A DNA stretch of 64,000 bases. Source: Fennellomyces sp. T-0311. Lineage: Eukaryota > Mucoromycota > Mucoromycetes > Mucorales > Lichtheimiaceae. The notes under the pieces are model-generated. The model was not told the origin of the DNA and made no database searches. It worked only from the letters and a program-made list of their open reading frames with translations. Below, one piece after another: positions 47,104 to 57,921 of this stretch. The stretch covers positions 124,001 through 188,000 of the forward strand of contig JALLLT010000042.1 of NCBI GenBank assembly GCA_025266875.1, written 5' to 3'. A program made the translations under genes and the position numbers. Within the stretch, counting starts at the first letter, position 1. The number at the start of each line of letters is the position of its first letter.

Positions 47104-47688
47104 ATGGGCCGGTAAAAAAAAAGTGTCTGTCCGTTCAAACAGGAATCAAAAAAGTTGACAAAAAACATTCACAGACTTCGCCGATCACGAGTACACAAAG
47201 GCATTCGCGACACATACCGGAAATACCGAACAAGAAACTACGCTCGCGATCTTGATCAGATCCATGACGATATCAAGCCAGAAAATGCCGAGAAATTAAA
47301 ACAGCAAGCGTTGGATCCTGACAAACCGGGTCTTGGACAAAATTATTGTATCGAATGCGCGTAAGTGAATGGTATATAGAAAAAAAAGAGGCGAGTAGGG
47401 TTTTTGTTAACTTAAAGGGGGGGGGACCAGTCGTCACTTTATCACAGCGGATGCACTCAAAGAACATGTACGCGGAAAGACGCACAAGAAACGAGTCAAG
47501 GTGTTAAAAGAAGAACCTTACACACAGGCCGAGGTATATACAAAGAATGTGTAAAGAGCAGGAGGATGGACACTGACAGGTTTTTTTTGTGAACATAGGC
47601 GGATGCTGCAGCTGGATTGGGCAAGCCAGACAACGGAAAGCGAGGAGGTCGTTCATTAACATCGGAGGACGTTACCATGGAAGACTGA
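47104..47688 (+). CDS. BUD20: pre-60S ribosome export zinc-finger protein, Bud20/ZNF593 family, 128 aa
   Basis: Shuttling factor that helps export the large ribosomal subunit. Exons are 47104-47111, 47175-47360, 47431-47533 and 47599-47688. The first coding exon is only 8 nt (MGR minus one base), so the true start is easily missed. Family features are all present: basic N-terminus, [32 protein letters not shown], the rest of the C2H2 finger ([13 protein letters not shown]), [14 protein letters not shown] and an acidic end. The finger is split by an intron. Confidence 0.92.
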
Positions 47689-48128
47689 TAACATACTCCT
47701 CCTCCCCCCTTCTTTCAACATAATACATTTTGTTTTTTGTTTTTTTTTATTTCCTTGCAAGCGGAAGGAGGAGACGGCACCGATTAAGGCAACGGTATGG
47801 AAGATGCGAAATAGGGGGTGTATGTGAATGGGGAACACGGAAGGAAGGTGGATGGATGGTATCAACGAAGGGGAGGGAACGACGAGGATGGGTAGACGAC
47901 AAGCAAACCCAGTTCCTTGGGATGCGTGTCGATGTAGATGAGTATGTGATGCGTGCTGTCTGTTTTATTTGCTCAATTCTGTCTTGTGCCTGCCTCCTTA
48001 ACTCTTTCGCCTCCATATCTTTCTCTCTCTTTCCCTTTCTTTCCTCTCTCTTTCTCTCTCTCTTTTTTTCTACTTTACTACTTTACTTCCAAGTCACCTT
48101 TCATTCACCAAACTTGCAGCGATCAGGA
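47689..48128. promoter_or_regulatory. tandem spacer with CT-rich promoter
   Basis: This is the Bud20 3' flank followed by a long C/T-rich tract (48010-48090) close to the next ATG, like other leaders in this window. No TATA box and no separate gene are seen. The frame is open here in the same phase as the next gene's first exon, but the sequence is low complexity. Confidence 0.4.
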
Positions 48129-49573
48129 ATGCCAGATGTATTAACTACTCCGTCATCGGCATTCCGCCGTCGTCGCCGAACGCAGCGCAGGACGACGGGA
48201 TATGACAGCTGTCTATTGCACGACGCTGGCGGCGGCAATGAGAATGGACAACGAGGCAAACGGTTCTTGCGGTGGACGGCATGCTTTGCATTTGTTGGCA
48301 AATTCAAACGATCGAAGCCTGACAAGCTGGATTTTATACCGGAACAGAGACGCCACAGTGCCGCGGTAACACAAAAGACGGCGCCAGATCAACCTCGGCA
48401 ATTCAATCCGAATCATCGACGACCGCTTTCTCATTATCTTGAACGCGCAACCACCGACCAGGACTCGATGGGTAAGGTGCAAATGGTGCGTTTCATGATG
48501 ATGAATTGTTAAAGAAATAATAAAAAAATGAATGTGTGTGTATCTATGCAGCATCCACCCTGTTGCAGTGGAAAGATGGAACCACGTCCTTGCCGGCCAC
48601 TCCCCTGTCAGCCTTATCGCCTCCACCTCGTCACGCCATGAAGGAGCGGTCCAGAAGTCTAACTGCCGACGACCCGCTGCCGGTGGTCCCGCCCCTGCCC
48701 ATGCCGCGCAAACGGAAAGCAACCACGATTAGCCGATCCCTGGCGCTGCGACTCTCGCTTGATGTGGATCAACACTACTCGTCTTCAGGGATTACCCACA
48801 GTTCGTCTGGATTTTCCAATGGCACCGGCAGCGATTTTCTAAAAAAGGAGGAAGTGGACGACGACACGGCCAGCAGCATTTCGTCGCAACAGCGCAATAC
48901 CACCGTACCGCCCGAACCCAAACTGCGACTGTCATCCATCGAAGCAGCGACGACGACGACGACCGAAGAAGCTACAGCACGCAGGCATCGTGTTAGCCCG
49001 ATCGCCATTCCGGAAATAGAAAAACTGACGTTGGCACTGCAAGAAAACGAGGACGAGGACGACGATTACGATGATTTACTGAACGAGTTTCAGTTGCCTT
49101 CAGAGACACTTCCGCAACAGCAACAGACGGTGGCTGTTCCATCAAAGAATAGGGAGACGGTCAAGGAGGCTAAAAACGATCCATTGAGTATTCGCCAACA
49201 GGATAAGGCTGTGCCGACTCCATTCGTGAGTCGCTCGACGATCACGGCCAGAGAGTTGTCGCGACAAACGGCCATGCAGGCGCTGGAAGGCCACTTTACT
49301 GGATCCAAATCGATGGACATTGTCAGGGACAAGGCGCACTATGACGCTGTGGTTGCTGGGACGATGCACCGGCGGCCATGGACACAGTATATGCGTGCAC
49401 AGCCTTGCAAAGAAAAGGAGGATGAGGAGACCAGCCCCGGGATCGACCAAAAGGAGTCTGCTCGCCATGTCAAGGCTGCGTCTGCCGTCTTTGCCAGCTA
49501 CAACAGCAAATTACACCGGCCCTCCCTGGTGTACTTTCCACCTTCACCCAACTCGATCAACTCGGATTATTAA
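48129..49573 (+). CDS. uncharacterised disordered basic protein, 454 aa
   Basis: Not recognised. Exons are 48129-48471 and 48552-49573, 80-nt phase-1 intron. The start is the ATG after the CT-rich leader. The N-terminus is strongly basic with an R-run (FRRRRRTQRR). The middle has a Pro-rich part and a KRK basic cluster, then Ser/Glu/Asp-rich sequence with an acidic run of about ten residues near 49050-49075. The last 140 residues are the best candidate for a conserved part (ITARELSRQTAMQALEGHF; RPWTQYM; HRPSLVYFPPSP). No domain, signal peptide or membrane segment is visible. Confidence 0.65.
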
Positions 49574-49709
49574 ATTCAGTCTGGTACTGCTTTCTTTCTT
49601 TCTTTCCCTTGTTCTCTCCGTCTTTATCCCTTTTTTTCCCTTTCTTTCTTTCTTACTCAAACGCTAGGTCATCGTAATAATAAAAAAAAGGGTTCATTGC
49701 CCGTGTCTA

Positions 49710-50748
49710 TTATTTCTTTTGCGCATCATACGCCTCGGCATACTTCTGGTAACTGGCCGCTACCTCCTCCGCCGTCGTGTCCTTTGCGTAGCAGTCCACA
49801 AACTTGCCCTCCGGATCCATCAGGTAAAAGAAAATCGAATGGTCCACCAAGTAATCCTCGCCCTCGGCTACGTTGGGCGGCGACGACACATACACGCGGA
49901 ACGATTTGGCCACCTTGCGAATGGTATCTTGATCGCCTGTCAAGCCAATCATATCGGGGTGGAAATCTTTGACGTATTCCTTGACAACCGCCGCACTGTC
50001 ACGGCGGGGATCGCATGTAATAAACACTGGCACCAACGGATGCTTTTCCTCTACAACAAACACGCGCCCAGCATGAACTCTTTTTGCGTTCCAGATCCAA
50101 CAAAGAAAGCGCTACTCAACTGGTCATGTCCACCACCTCGGCCATCTTGTCCAATTCTTCGGGACAGATATCTGGACAATGGGTGAATCCAAAGTATACC
50201 ATGTAGAATTGACCCGCCAACTCCTTGGTGCTGTTGAAAGGTTGACCCGTCTCCGCATTGATCAATTCAAAGGGTCCTCCAATCTTCGGTTTGCCGTACG
50301 CCTTGGACGTTTCCTTTTCCTTTTGTTCGCCTATGTTTTATTTAGATTGACACTTTCTTCGTGTACACTTTTTTTTTTAGCTTTCCACTTACGGAGCACC
50401 TTGACACGCTCTTTTTCCGACCGGAAGTATAACAGCAGACCGGCACCTGTGCCCAAAAAAACGGCGGCTGATTTCCAGGTGAATACCTGAACCAATGCAT
50501 GACGCTTAGTATTGCATGCCATGCCATGCCTACTCGTATCTATATATATACAAACACCCATCGTAGCACGGCTCTTGGCCTGTTCTTCATCGCGCACCGT
50601 TGCCATTAATCGTCGTTGCCACGCAACACGTGCGGGTTGGGGTCGTCGTACTGCTGTTGTCAATGTCTAGACCATTTTAAATCTTTTGCGCTTTTTTTTT
50701 CTAAACCGAGATCGTGCTTGGTTTTACCCTGATACTTGACCGCAGCAT
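49710..50748 (-). CDS. SCO1: mitochondrial copper chaperone for cytochrome c oxidase, SCO family, 258 aa
   Basis: Inner-membrane protein that delivers copper to the CuA site of Cox2. Exons are 50728-50748, 50556-50666, 50393-50486, 50121-50330 and 49710-50050. The 21-nt first exon encodes MLRSSIR, the start of an Arg-rich mitochondrial presequence continued in exon 2. A membrane segment follows ([15 protein letters not shown]). The thioredoxin-like domain has the copper ligands C127-x3-C131 ([11 protein letters not shown]) and H216 (YLVDHSIFF). Intron 50487-50555 could be read through in frame, but its removal gives the normal short linker. Confidence 0.9.
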
Positions 50749-51965
50749 GGTGTTTATGTTATCGGGAAGAAAAACGAATTTTTGTTTGCGAAAAATCGTA
50801 TGACAGCTAAAATACACACGTCAAAAAAAAAGTTAATGCATTGTCGTTGAGCCCTCCTTTGGATAAGTTTAAACCAACCAACGTTTCATTCCTTTTGCTG
50901 CCCTCCCCCCACTTTTTTTTTGGAAGGCAATAACCACTGATCGCCAAAACCGTCATAAAAGTTGTTTGGCACTTGACCGTATAAGCGAACACATTGCCCA
51001 AGCTTGCAGTTGCCTATGACGCCATTTGTGCAATGGTTTTATTGAATCAAGATGCACAGTGGTTTCATTGAACTGCGCATGTTGGAACGTGTGCAGTGAC
51101 TGGTCAATGATCCAGCGCTCGTGACGATGCGTACGTATCCAGGTCGGCAATGGTTTTGAAAGTGCGTACCACTGGCAGATGATCCAAATTTAACCTGTTT
51201 GGCAAAGGATCATCGACACTTTTCAAGTTGCATATGTTACTGTTGTCGAGACACAGGACGCTTGGCAGCTACACGCATCTTGCCATACATCCATCGACAC
51301 GCCATGGGGCGCTCCCTTCCTCGTCCAACCTTCACGGTTTTATGTGGACGGATCGCAGTGGATAGGCACACCAAGGATCAGATATCCGGGCTTAACCAAG
51401 TACGGCAATAAGGGGAAAGAATTTACTATTTGTGCGACGGGTACGCAAGAATCGGCTCGGCTGTTATAATCGATTAAAAAAAAAGAGTGTGTGCACGGTC
51501 AACATCTTTTTTTGTTGGGGGAGCTGTGCAAAAGTCGGTACCTCGTTCCAGAACAAAACGGACGTTCACTCATACAAAGAGATCCAAAAAAAAGGAGGGG
51601 AAAAGGACACGGACTCCTCCATATGAACTGTGGGGTTTATAAAGTCCATTGCGCGAATGGATTGTTCAGCATACGATCCGTTTTCAAAGAAGTTTAAAGT
51701 GGTGTGTGCACGCGTTTTTGAGAAAATAATAAGTTCAAACACAGCGAAAGGAAAAAAAGAAGGCGGTGCATCGCACATGAAGAACAGCTGCTGTGCTTCT
51801 CCTGCAGCGCCTGTCTCTCTCTCTCTCTCTTTCTCTCTCCCTTTCTATTTTTTTTTCACACACGCAAAAAAAAGCACACACGCACACACACACACCTCAT
51901 TTCCTTCCGCCACTTTTTTTTTCTCATTCTGTTATTGTGTGTTGCGGGAACAGCAACCGGGAATA
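50749..51965. promoter_or_regulatory. divergent region between SCO1 and SSK1
   Basis: No gene is supported in 1.2 kb. The right side has a CT microsatellite (51810-51845) followed by a CA microsatellite (51860-51895) in the likely leader of the SSK1-type gene. The left side is the SCO1 promoter, without a clear TATA box. Frames of 60-70 codons are chance. Confidence 0.4.
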
Positions 51966-54900
51966 ATGCCAGGTGATTCATCATTAAAGCCGCTTAATCA
52001 AGGAAAGAGCGCGTTGAAACCGACCCCATCACTCTCGAGATTATCGTCTACCGAAGAAAACATTCCTCAGCGACCGCATTTGGCCTACTTGCGTTCGGCA
52101 TGGTCATCTCGTGATTTGAAACCAACCAAAAGCTTGGACAGTTCTGGAATAAAACCCATTCAGTTACCAGCATTGACGATCCAACATGACCTTTTCAAAA
52201 ATGAACTGCAACGGCTCGCATTAGCAAGCAAGATTTTGTTTCTTGTGGCAGTAGCGACGGATTACTGGGTGAATGGCATCATGTTACCCCTGTTGGTCCT
52301 TGGCTGGGTCTCGTTGCTCGTCTTTGATACCGAGCCTTCCATTGTCCAGTACATGGCCATACTCACCACCCCTTACCTTTCACTGGTCTTGTACTGGGGC
52401 GGGGATCCACTGGAAGTCGCGGCGTTCGTCCTGGCTGTCGCGGGTCTCGTGCTATCGATCGTGGTGACACGGTTCCATCACGTCGTCAAAAAGCAACATG
52501 CACAATACGTCGACGAACGGAAGCAAAGCCAGACATTTGTCAATCAAGCAGTGGAAGCATTGGCAAATCAACGACTTTTGTTCCTATCGACAGTTGCGCA
52601 AGAAGTTCAGGATGCTGCGCTCATGGTCATTACCACGCTGGAACAGTTCTCGCCGTCCAGTATCCTGACCGATACGCATGAATTGCTCTCGGCTTGTTCC
52701 ATTGCCGTCCCCATCGCCAGCATCTCGGCTATCAACACCACCATCAAGCAAGTGTGCTACGTCAGCTCCCATCTCGAACTCCTCGGCAAACTGATGCGCG
52801 AACCGCCCAACGATACCTTCCAGAGCGACTACAGGGTGGAATTTGATGTGGGCGATCTGGTGCAGAACGTGGGTGACGCGTTGGCGGGCATGGCCGCCCG
52901 ATTGGACGTCAATTTGGTGGTGTATCATTCGGAAAACGGAATGCATTATACCAATGTATTGGGTGACGAAGGAGCCATTCGCCATGGTCTGCTCAATGTA
53001 AGCCTGATTGGGGTTTTGTAATATAAAAAGCAAAGACGACGCTAACGAGACTGATCAGCTGTTGCGGAATATTCTCGAAGGGTGCACACCCGGTGCCTGC
53101 ATCGAACTTGGACTCAACATTGGATCCACCGAAGCGCAGGGCAAACTGCTTGTCACGTTTGAGATCACGCATTCCATCTCACCGGCCATTCCGCAAGGCA
53201 TCAGTCCTGCCATGCTACCCAACGCCAACCTCACCGTCCAGCTGCTTCAATTTATCGGCGGAAAACTGCAGGTGAGCGATGCGGGAAAGAGTCGAACGCG
53301 GTACGAGGTGACGGTTGAAATGGAGCTTGGCAGCGACGGCAGTCGACGATTGCATCTGTTGGAAGACACATCCATGATGCTCAACAAGCAGTTGGCCAGT
53401 GTCAAGTTCTCCAATGAGCCTACGCTCAAGGACCTGTCCAAGTTCATCGAGAGTTTGAAGGGGCTCAAGATGGTATTGCATGCCCGGGAACGCAGCGTGT
53501 TTGCAAAGCATCTCACCAGCTGCTTGGCCGGATGGAATGCCGATATTAGTCATGTGCCGGTGGTGAGACAAGCGCCCACGGATGATGAATCAGAAGACAG
53601 CAGCCTGGCACCCACACCCGTAGAAGCATCCACACCCGAATCGTCCTCATCAGCAGCATCGTCTTGTCGTAAACAGGTACCTTCACCAGCCATTGCAGAA
53701 GAACAAATCCACTCCATCCCCCCCGCCTTTGTCCTGATTGACGACGATGTCGAAACCCTCGAACGCAAAATCAAAGAGTTCCGTTCGCAGCCGCCCGTAT
53801 CGGCCAATACCCTTCAACATCATCAACACATGCGGCGACACAAGCATACAAAGTCAAGCGCCGCCAGCCCGCAACCCAACTTTTTCCATCAAGGCACCAC
53901 CGCCATCATCCATTTCACCTCTCTCAACAACTTTAAGCGCGTGCGCGACACGCTGCAATGGTTCTCGACCTACTCGACCTCTCCGTTCTCCATGCCACGC
54001 TTGGTCGTGGTGCCCAAGCCGGCGGGCCCGCGTCGTTTCCTGACAGCGTTGCATACGGCTTGGAACAATGCTGTGGTTGAACCTCATTTCATCCCTATTG
54101 CAACATCCCCCTCAGCCCTTTACCGCAAGCTTCGCTGGCTTCCGTCATTCAGCAACGTGAATCGCACACGCCGCCCACACCTGGCAGTGCATACATCGGT
54201 ACCCCGGGAAGCCATGAGCCCGACAAGCATCGTGGCTCTCCGGTGACAACAGAAGCAACCACACCAGGGCGTCGTCGTCCCGGCAGCGGTGTCTATAGCC
54301 CACCGCAAGCTGCCACCGCCGAAAGCGAGGGCAGCAATTACTTTTCCATGGTCGGCAATGGCGCAACGAGACGACGGTCGCACACGGATCTTCAACAGGA
54401 AGAAATCAAGCGCGAAGAATCTCCACCGGTGTCCACCCCACCATCCTCATCAACACCCGATACGAACGGTGATGCGCAAACGCAGGCGCCACCCGCCGTG
54501 ACGTCTTCTCCCATCGATGCCAAACCGCAGTCTCCGGCTTCCGCGACACCCAACGAGCCGGACAAGAAGCCGGCCACGACGATCAAGAAAATGTCCAATT
54601 TCAAGCTGAACAAGAAAAAGAAAGCGTCCGCGTTTGCAAATGTTGTCAGTCCTCCGATCAACGTGCTTATTGTTGAAGGTAAATTTAATCTCCTCCTCGT
54701 TTGGCCTGTCCCTTGCTCTGCCTCCTAACGCATACCACCCCATCCAGACAACATGATCAACCAGGCCATCCTGTCGACTTGGATGAAGAAGCACAAGATC
54801 AAATGTTCCGTTGCCAGTAACGGCCAAGAAGCGGTGGAACGATGGAAAGGAGGTGGTTTTCACCTTGTGCTGGTAAATTATTTGTTGTTCGGGTTTTTTC

Positions 54901-55629
54901 CAAAAGAGGCAAACAGACTGATTTTTTGGGGTGGGGGTGAAATGGCAGATGGACATTCAACTGCCGGTCATGGACGGTATCGAGGCAACCAAGACCATTC
55001 GTGCCATCGAAAAGGAGCAAAAGATTGGTGTGTTGCCGACCAGCACGCCGACGCCCTCGGGCTCCACCACGACCGAGACGGAATTGGCTGCGGTTGCTGC
55101 TGCGGTGACACAGGAAGAGCCACCGCCCTCGACGTTCCGATCCCCGGTGATCATTGTAGCGTTGACGGCGTCATCCTTGGAATCGGATCGACACGCAGCG
55201 CTGGCGGCGGGCTGCAACGACTTTTTGACCAAGCCGGTCAGTCTGGAGTGGCTGGAAAAGAAAATCATCGAATGGGGATGCATGCAAGCGCTGATTGACT
55301 TTGAGGGATGGCGACGGTGGAAGCGATCGGCAACCGACAAACCGGCTCTCAAGGGAACGCCGCAAAGGGAGGCAACAGCACCATCCACAACAGCAGTGGT
55401 CGACGAGGAGGAGGCTGAAGAGGAGAAGGCCAGTGTACGGAACAAGGGCATCATGCTCCCTGGTGCGGCCGGCTTGTCCAAAAGACGCTTCTCGACATTG
55501 GATGACAAAACTTCATCACGTGGCACCAAAAATATCCTACTGATGGCCAAGAGTGGGTCCGACTCTGACCTCTTGGTCGGTCGGCCGCAAGGTGATAAGG
55601 ATCGACGGCGTCGCGATGGTAACAAATAA
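51966..55629 (+). CDS. SSK1: SSK1-type response regulator with degenerate histidine-kinase-like membrane region, about 1128 aa
   Basis: Phosphorelay output protein that activates the osmotic and oxidative stress MAP-kinase pathway. Exons are 51966-52997, 53059-54156, 54228-54678, 54748-54872 and 54949-55629. The C-terminal receiver has VLIVEDN (Asp861), LVLMDIQLPVMDG (Asp904 as phospho-acceptor), ALTAS and TKP. Residues about 85-170 hold three or four membrane segments. They are followed by a dimerisation-like helix (LLFLSTVAQEVQD) in which the usual His is Gln, then an ATPase-like fold with a degenerate N-box (GLLNLLRNILEG) and QLLQFIGGKLQV. The junction 54156/54228 is the least certain; the frame changes there and other splices are possible. 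PIATSP is a known fungal Ssk1 motif. Confidence 0.8.
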
Positions 55630-55637
55630 CAAATAAT

Positions 55638-55653
55638 AATAAATAATAATAAA
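55638..55653 (+). terminator. candidate polyadenylation signals of the SSK1 gene
   Basis: Two AATAAA copies (55638-55643 and 55648-55653) lie in an AAT repeat just after the stop codon. Confidence 0.35.
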
Positions 55654-55819
55654 AAAAAGGAGCCAAATCAATGGAGAGAGAGAGGAAGGCGAGGGAGGAT
55701 TCACGAGCAATAGGCGAAATTCTCTTTGTGTATATATCTATAAATGCTTAACTTTCTTTGTAATCACCTTTCAAGGAGTTGGTATGACTTTGAGGGAGTC
55801 AGAAGAACCTTATTTCTCG

Positions 55820-55827
55820 TATAAAAG
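55820..55827 (+). promoter_or_regulatory. TATA box of the coiled-coil protein gene
   Basis: TATAAAAG lies 82 nt upstream of the ATG at 55902. Confidence 0.45.
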
Positions 55828-55901
55828 ATCGGCGTTTTCGCTACCCACAGACATTTTTAGCCCTTTTGTACCATCATCATCATCATATCACTATAGAAAA
55901 A

Positions 55902-56456
55902 ATGCCGACTGCCACTACCACTGATCTGGCTCGATTTCTTGCCACTACCGGTCCAGAGCAATTTGCGAAAATCCAGCATCACTATGAGAAACCTACCGTC
56001 ATGGCCAGATTCTACAGGAAATACAAGTCCAAATCCTCTACTCCCATTGCACTGCCCAACAAACCTCATGCCAAACATATCCCGTTGCCTGTCTATGTTC
56101 CCCCCACGCCCTCCTCCAGTCCTTCATCATCATCCATTCCCAGCTTTCCCGAGCCACCGTCTGCTACTACCACCACCACCATGACCATGACCACCACCCA
56201 AACCGAACAACTCACCAAGACAGAGTGTCCGCACTGCTGTCGATGTCTGCCGCTCAAGAAATCAAGACGCGTTTCCTGCCCACCGGCCATCCGTTACACT
56301 CCTACTACCACAAAGAAACCCGACTCTGGCCTCACGAGCCAAGAGGCCAAGGTGTTGTTTACCATGATTGAAAAATTGCAGCTGCAATTGGTTCAGGAAC
56401 AAGCTTCTAGACAAGCTTTAGAAAATGCTCTACGTAATAGTAATAAAGAACTTTAA
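55902..56456 (+). CDS. uncharacterised protein with C-terminal coiled coil, 184 aa
   Basis: Single exon and not recognised. The first 45 residues look structured (DLARFLATTGPEQFAKIQHH, then basic FYRKYKSK). A Pro/Ser/Thr-rich middle follows, then a Cys cluster (CPHCCRCLPLKK). The last 40 residues form a clear heptad coiled coil (SQEAKVLFTMIEKLQLQLVQ and on). The first 45 residues could be a short protein-binding motif module. A TATA box at 55820 and a CAT-repeat leader support expression. Nothing indicates secretion or a membrane location. Confidence 0.65.
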   Translation: MPTATTTDLARFLATTGPEQFAKIQHHYEKPTVMARFYRKYKSKSSTPIALPNKPHAKHIPLPVYVPPTPSSSPSSSSIPSFPEPPSATTTTTMTMTTTQTEQLTKTECPHCCRCLPLKKSRRVSCPPAIRYTPTTTKKPDSGLTSQEAKVLFTMIEKLQLQLVQEQASRQALENALRNSNKEL

Positions 56457-57921
56457 ACTCTTTTTCTTTAAAAAAAAAAGTGTACGTCGACGCGCCTATC
56501 TACTGTAAAATTATCTCTCAAAAAAAAAAGAAGGATATGGATGAGATCATTCTGCGTAACGACTGGATACCATCTCCCTTTACTTTGCGAGATGGTTCGC
56601 CACCCGCATCCACCCTGTTGGCGGATTCGTCTCAGGAGATTACCGCAAAGTAGCTTTCTCCATACGATGCACCTCCTTTCCGGTGAACTGATAAAGCTGA
56701 GCCGCATGCTTTTCTTTAAGCACGGTAAAACCGACTAGAAAATGCACAATGAAAAAACATTACATGGAGAGGAGTACTCGTTTCTCCTTTCTTTCCCCTC
56801 ACCATTTCGTTGTTACGTATTCCTACATACACTTCCAAAAAGTGCGGCCAATATTCAGGTACGCACACACTGTTTTGCAGATCAAGCAAATTCTACAGGT
56901 TCCAAGATCTAACTTTGTTGCTCGGCTTTTCTGGACCAAAATGGCATGTCCACCGCATATAGAAAGTAGCAACGAGGAAAAGTGTTGTGAATACGTATAA
57001 TCAAATGCGTTTTTTTCTTTATGAGCAGCGGTTACTGGTAACTTGGTGATACGTAAATAATCTTTGCACAATGGTATTTCCTTTCTTTGTACAGAGACAG
57101 CATTTTTATACATACTTGCACAAACACGTTGTTGTTGTTGGAGCAAGCCATGTCGAAAATTACGTGCATGTGAAAAAATAACAGCCTGTAATTGTATATA
57201 TTGCTGAAACTTCCAGTCAGCTAGTGGGTGGATCCGTGGATATAGCAATCCGCGCACGTAATTCAGCATGATTTGGGTTTTTCATACGTACGCCTGGTTA
57301 TTAGTAGTGCTAAATCATTGGAGGATTCAGTTCTAAAATGTACACCGCGCAATAAATATACATAGGGTCTACGCAAAGAAAGTACTTTTTTGGACAGCAG
57401 GGTAAAGCTCGGACAGGAAACCGCTTACTGAGCGAGTCCATATATGTTTCACCGCAAGTCTGGTTACAGCTTTCATTATCTCGAGAGGATACAGTCATAT
57501 ATCATTAGCAGAGTGGAAATGGGTTTTTTTAAGGCCGCTTTTTGGTACTACATCTCGTCTGGAGAACAGTTGCACGGCCAGTAGATAGGGTAAGTTACGC
57601 TTGATCATTCGAAACAAAGGTCCCAAAATGGAACCTAGCGGATGGACTGTCTGTATGACCTGCGTGGTTGGATTGGAATAACCACCTTTCCTAATTGATT
57701 TAATACCACTCTGTTACGTGCAAGACTGGCGCCATCATATCCTTTGTTCGTTCAGCCGGTTATCGATACCGACTAGGCTCTTATTATGGACAGATTAGCA
57801 ACTGTTTCATAGAGACAAGAATTTGCCTGAACGTATAAAACCCAGCCAAAGAGGTTGAAGCACGCTTCTCTTATTGCTGCGCAACGGATCTCAAACTCCA
57901 GCTTTTTTATTTAAACTGATA
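56457..57921. other. intergenic region
   Basis: No gene is supported in 1.5 kb. The left end has T-run/A-run sequence. The right end has TATAAAA at 57834-57840, the promoter of the BRCT gene. A 148-codon minus-strand frame at 56823-57269 and others show no recognised domain. Confidence 0.4.
57834..57840 (+). promoter_or_regulatory. TATA box of the BRCT gene
   Basis: TATAAAA lies 82-88 nt before the ATG at 57922. Confidence 0.45.

Noticed and set aside
53008..54246. Separate gene ending at 54246
   Set aside because: The PIATSP-containing part is a known Ssk1 element and must join the receiver downstream, so a splice is more likely than a stop.
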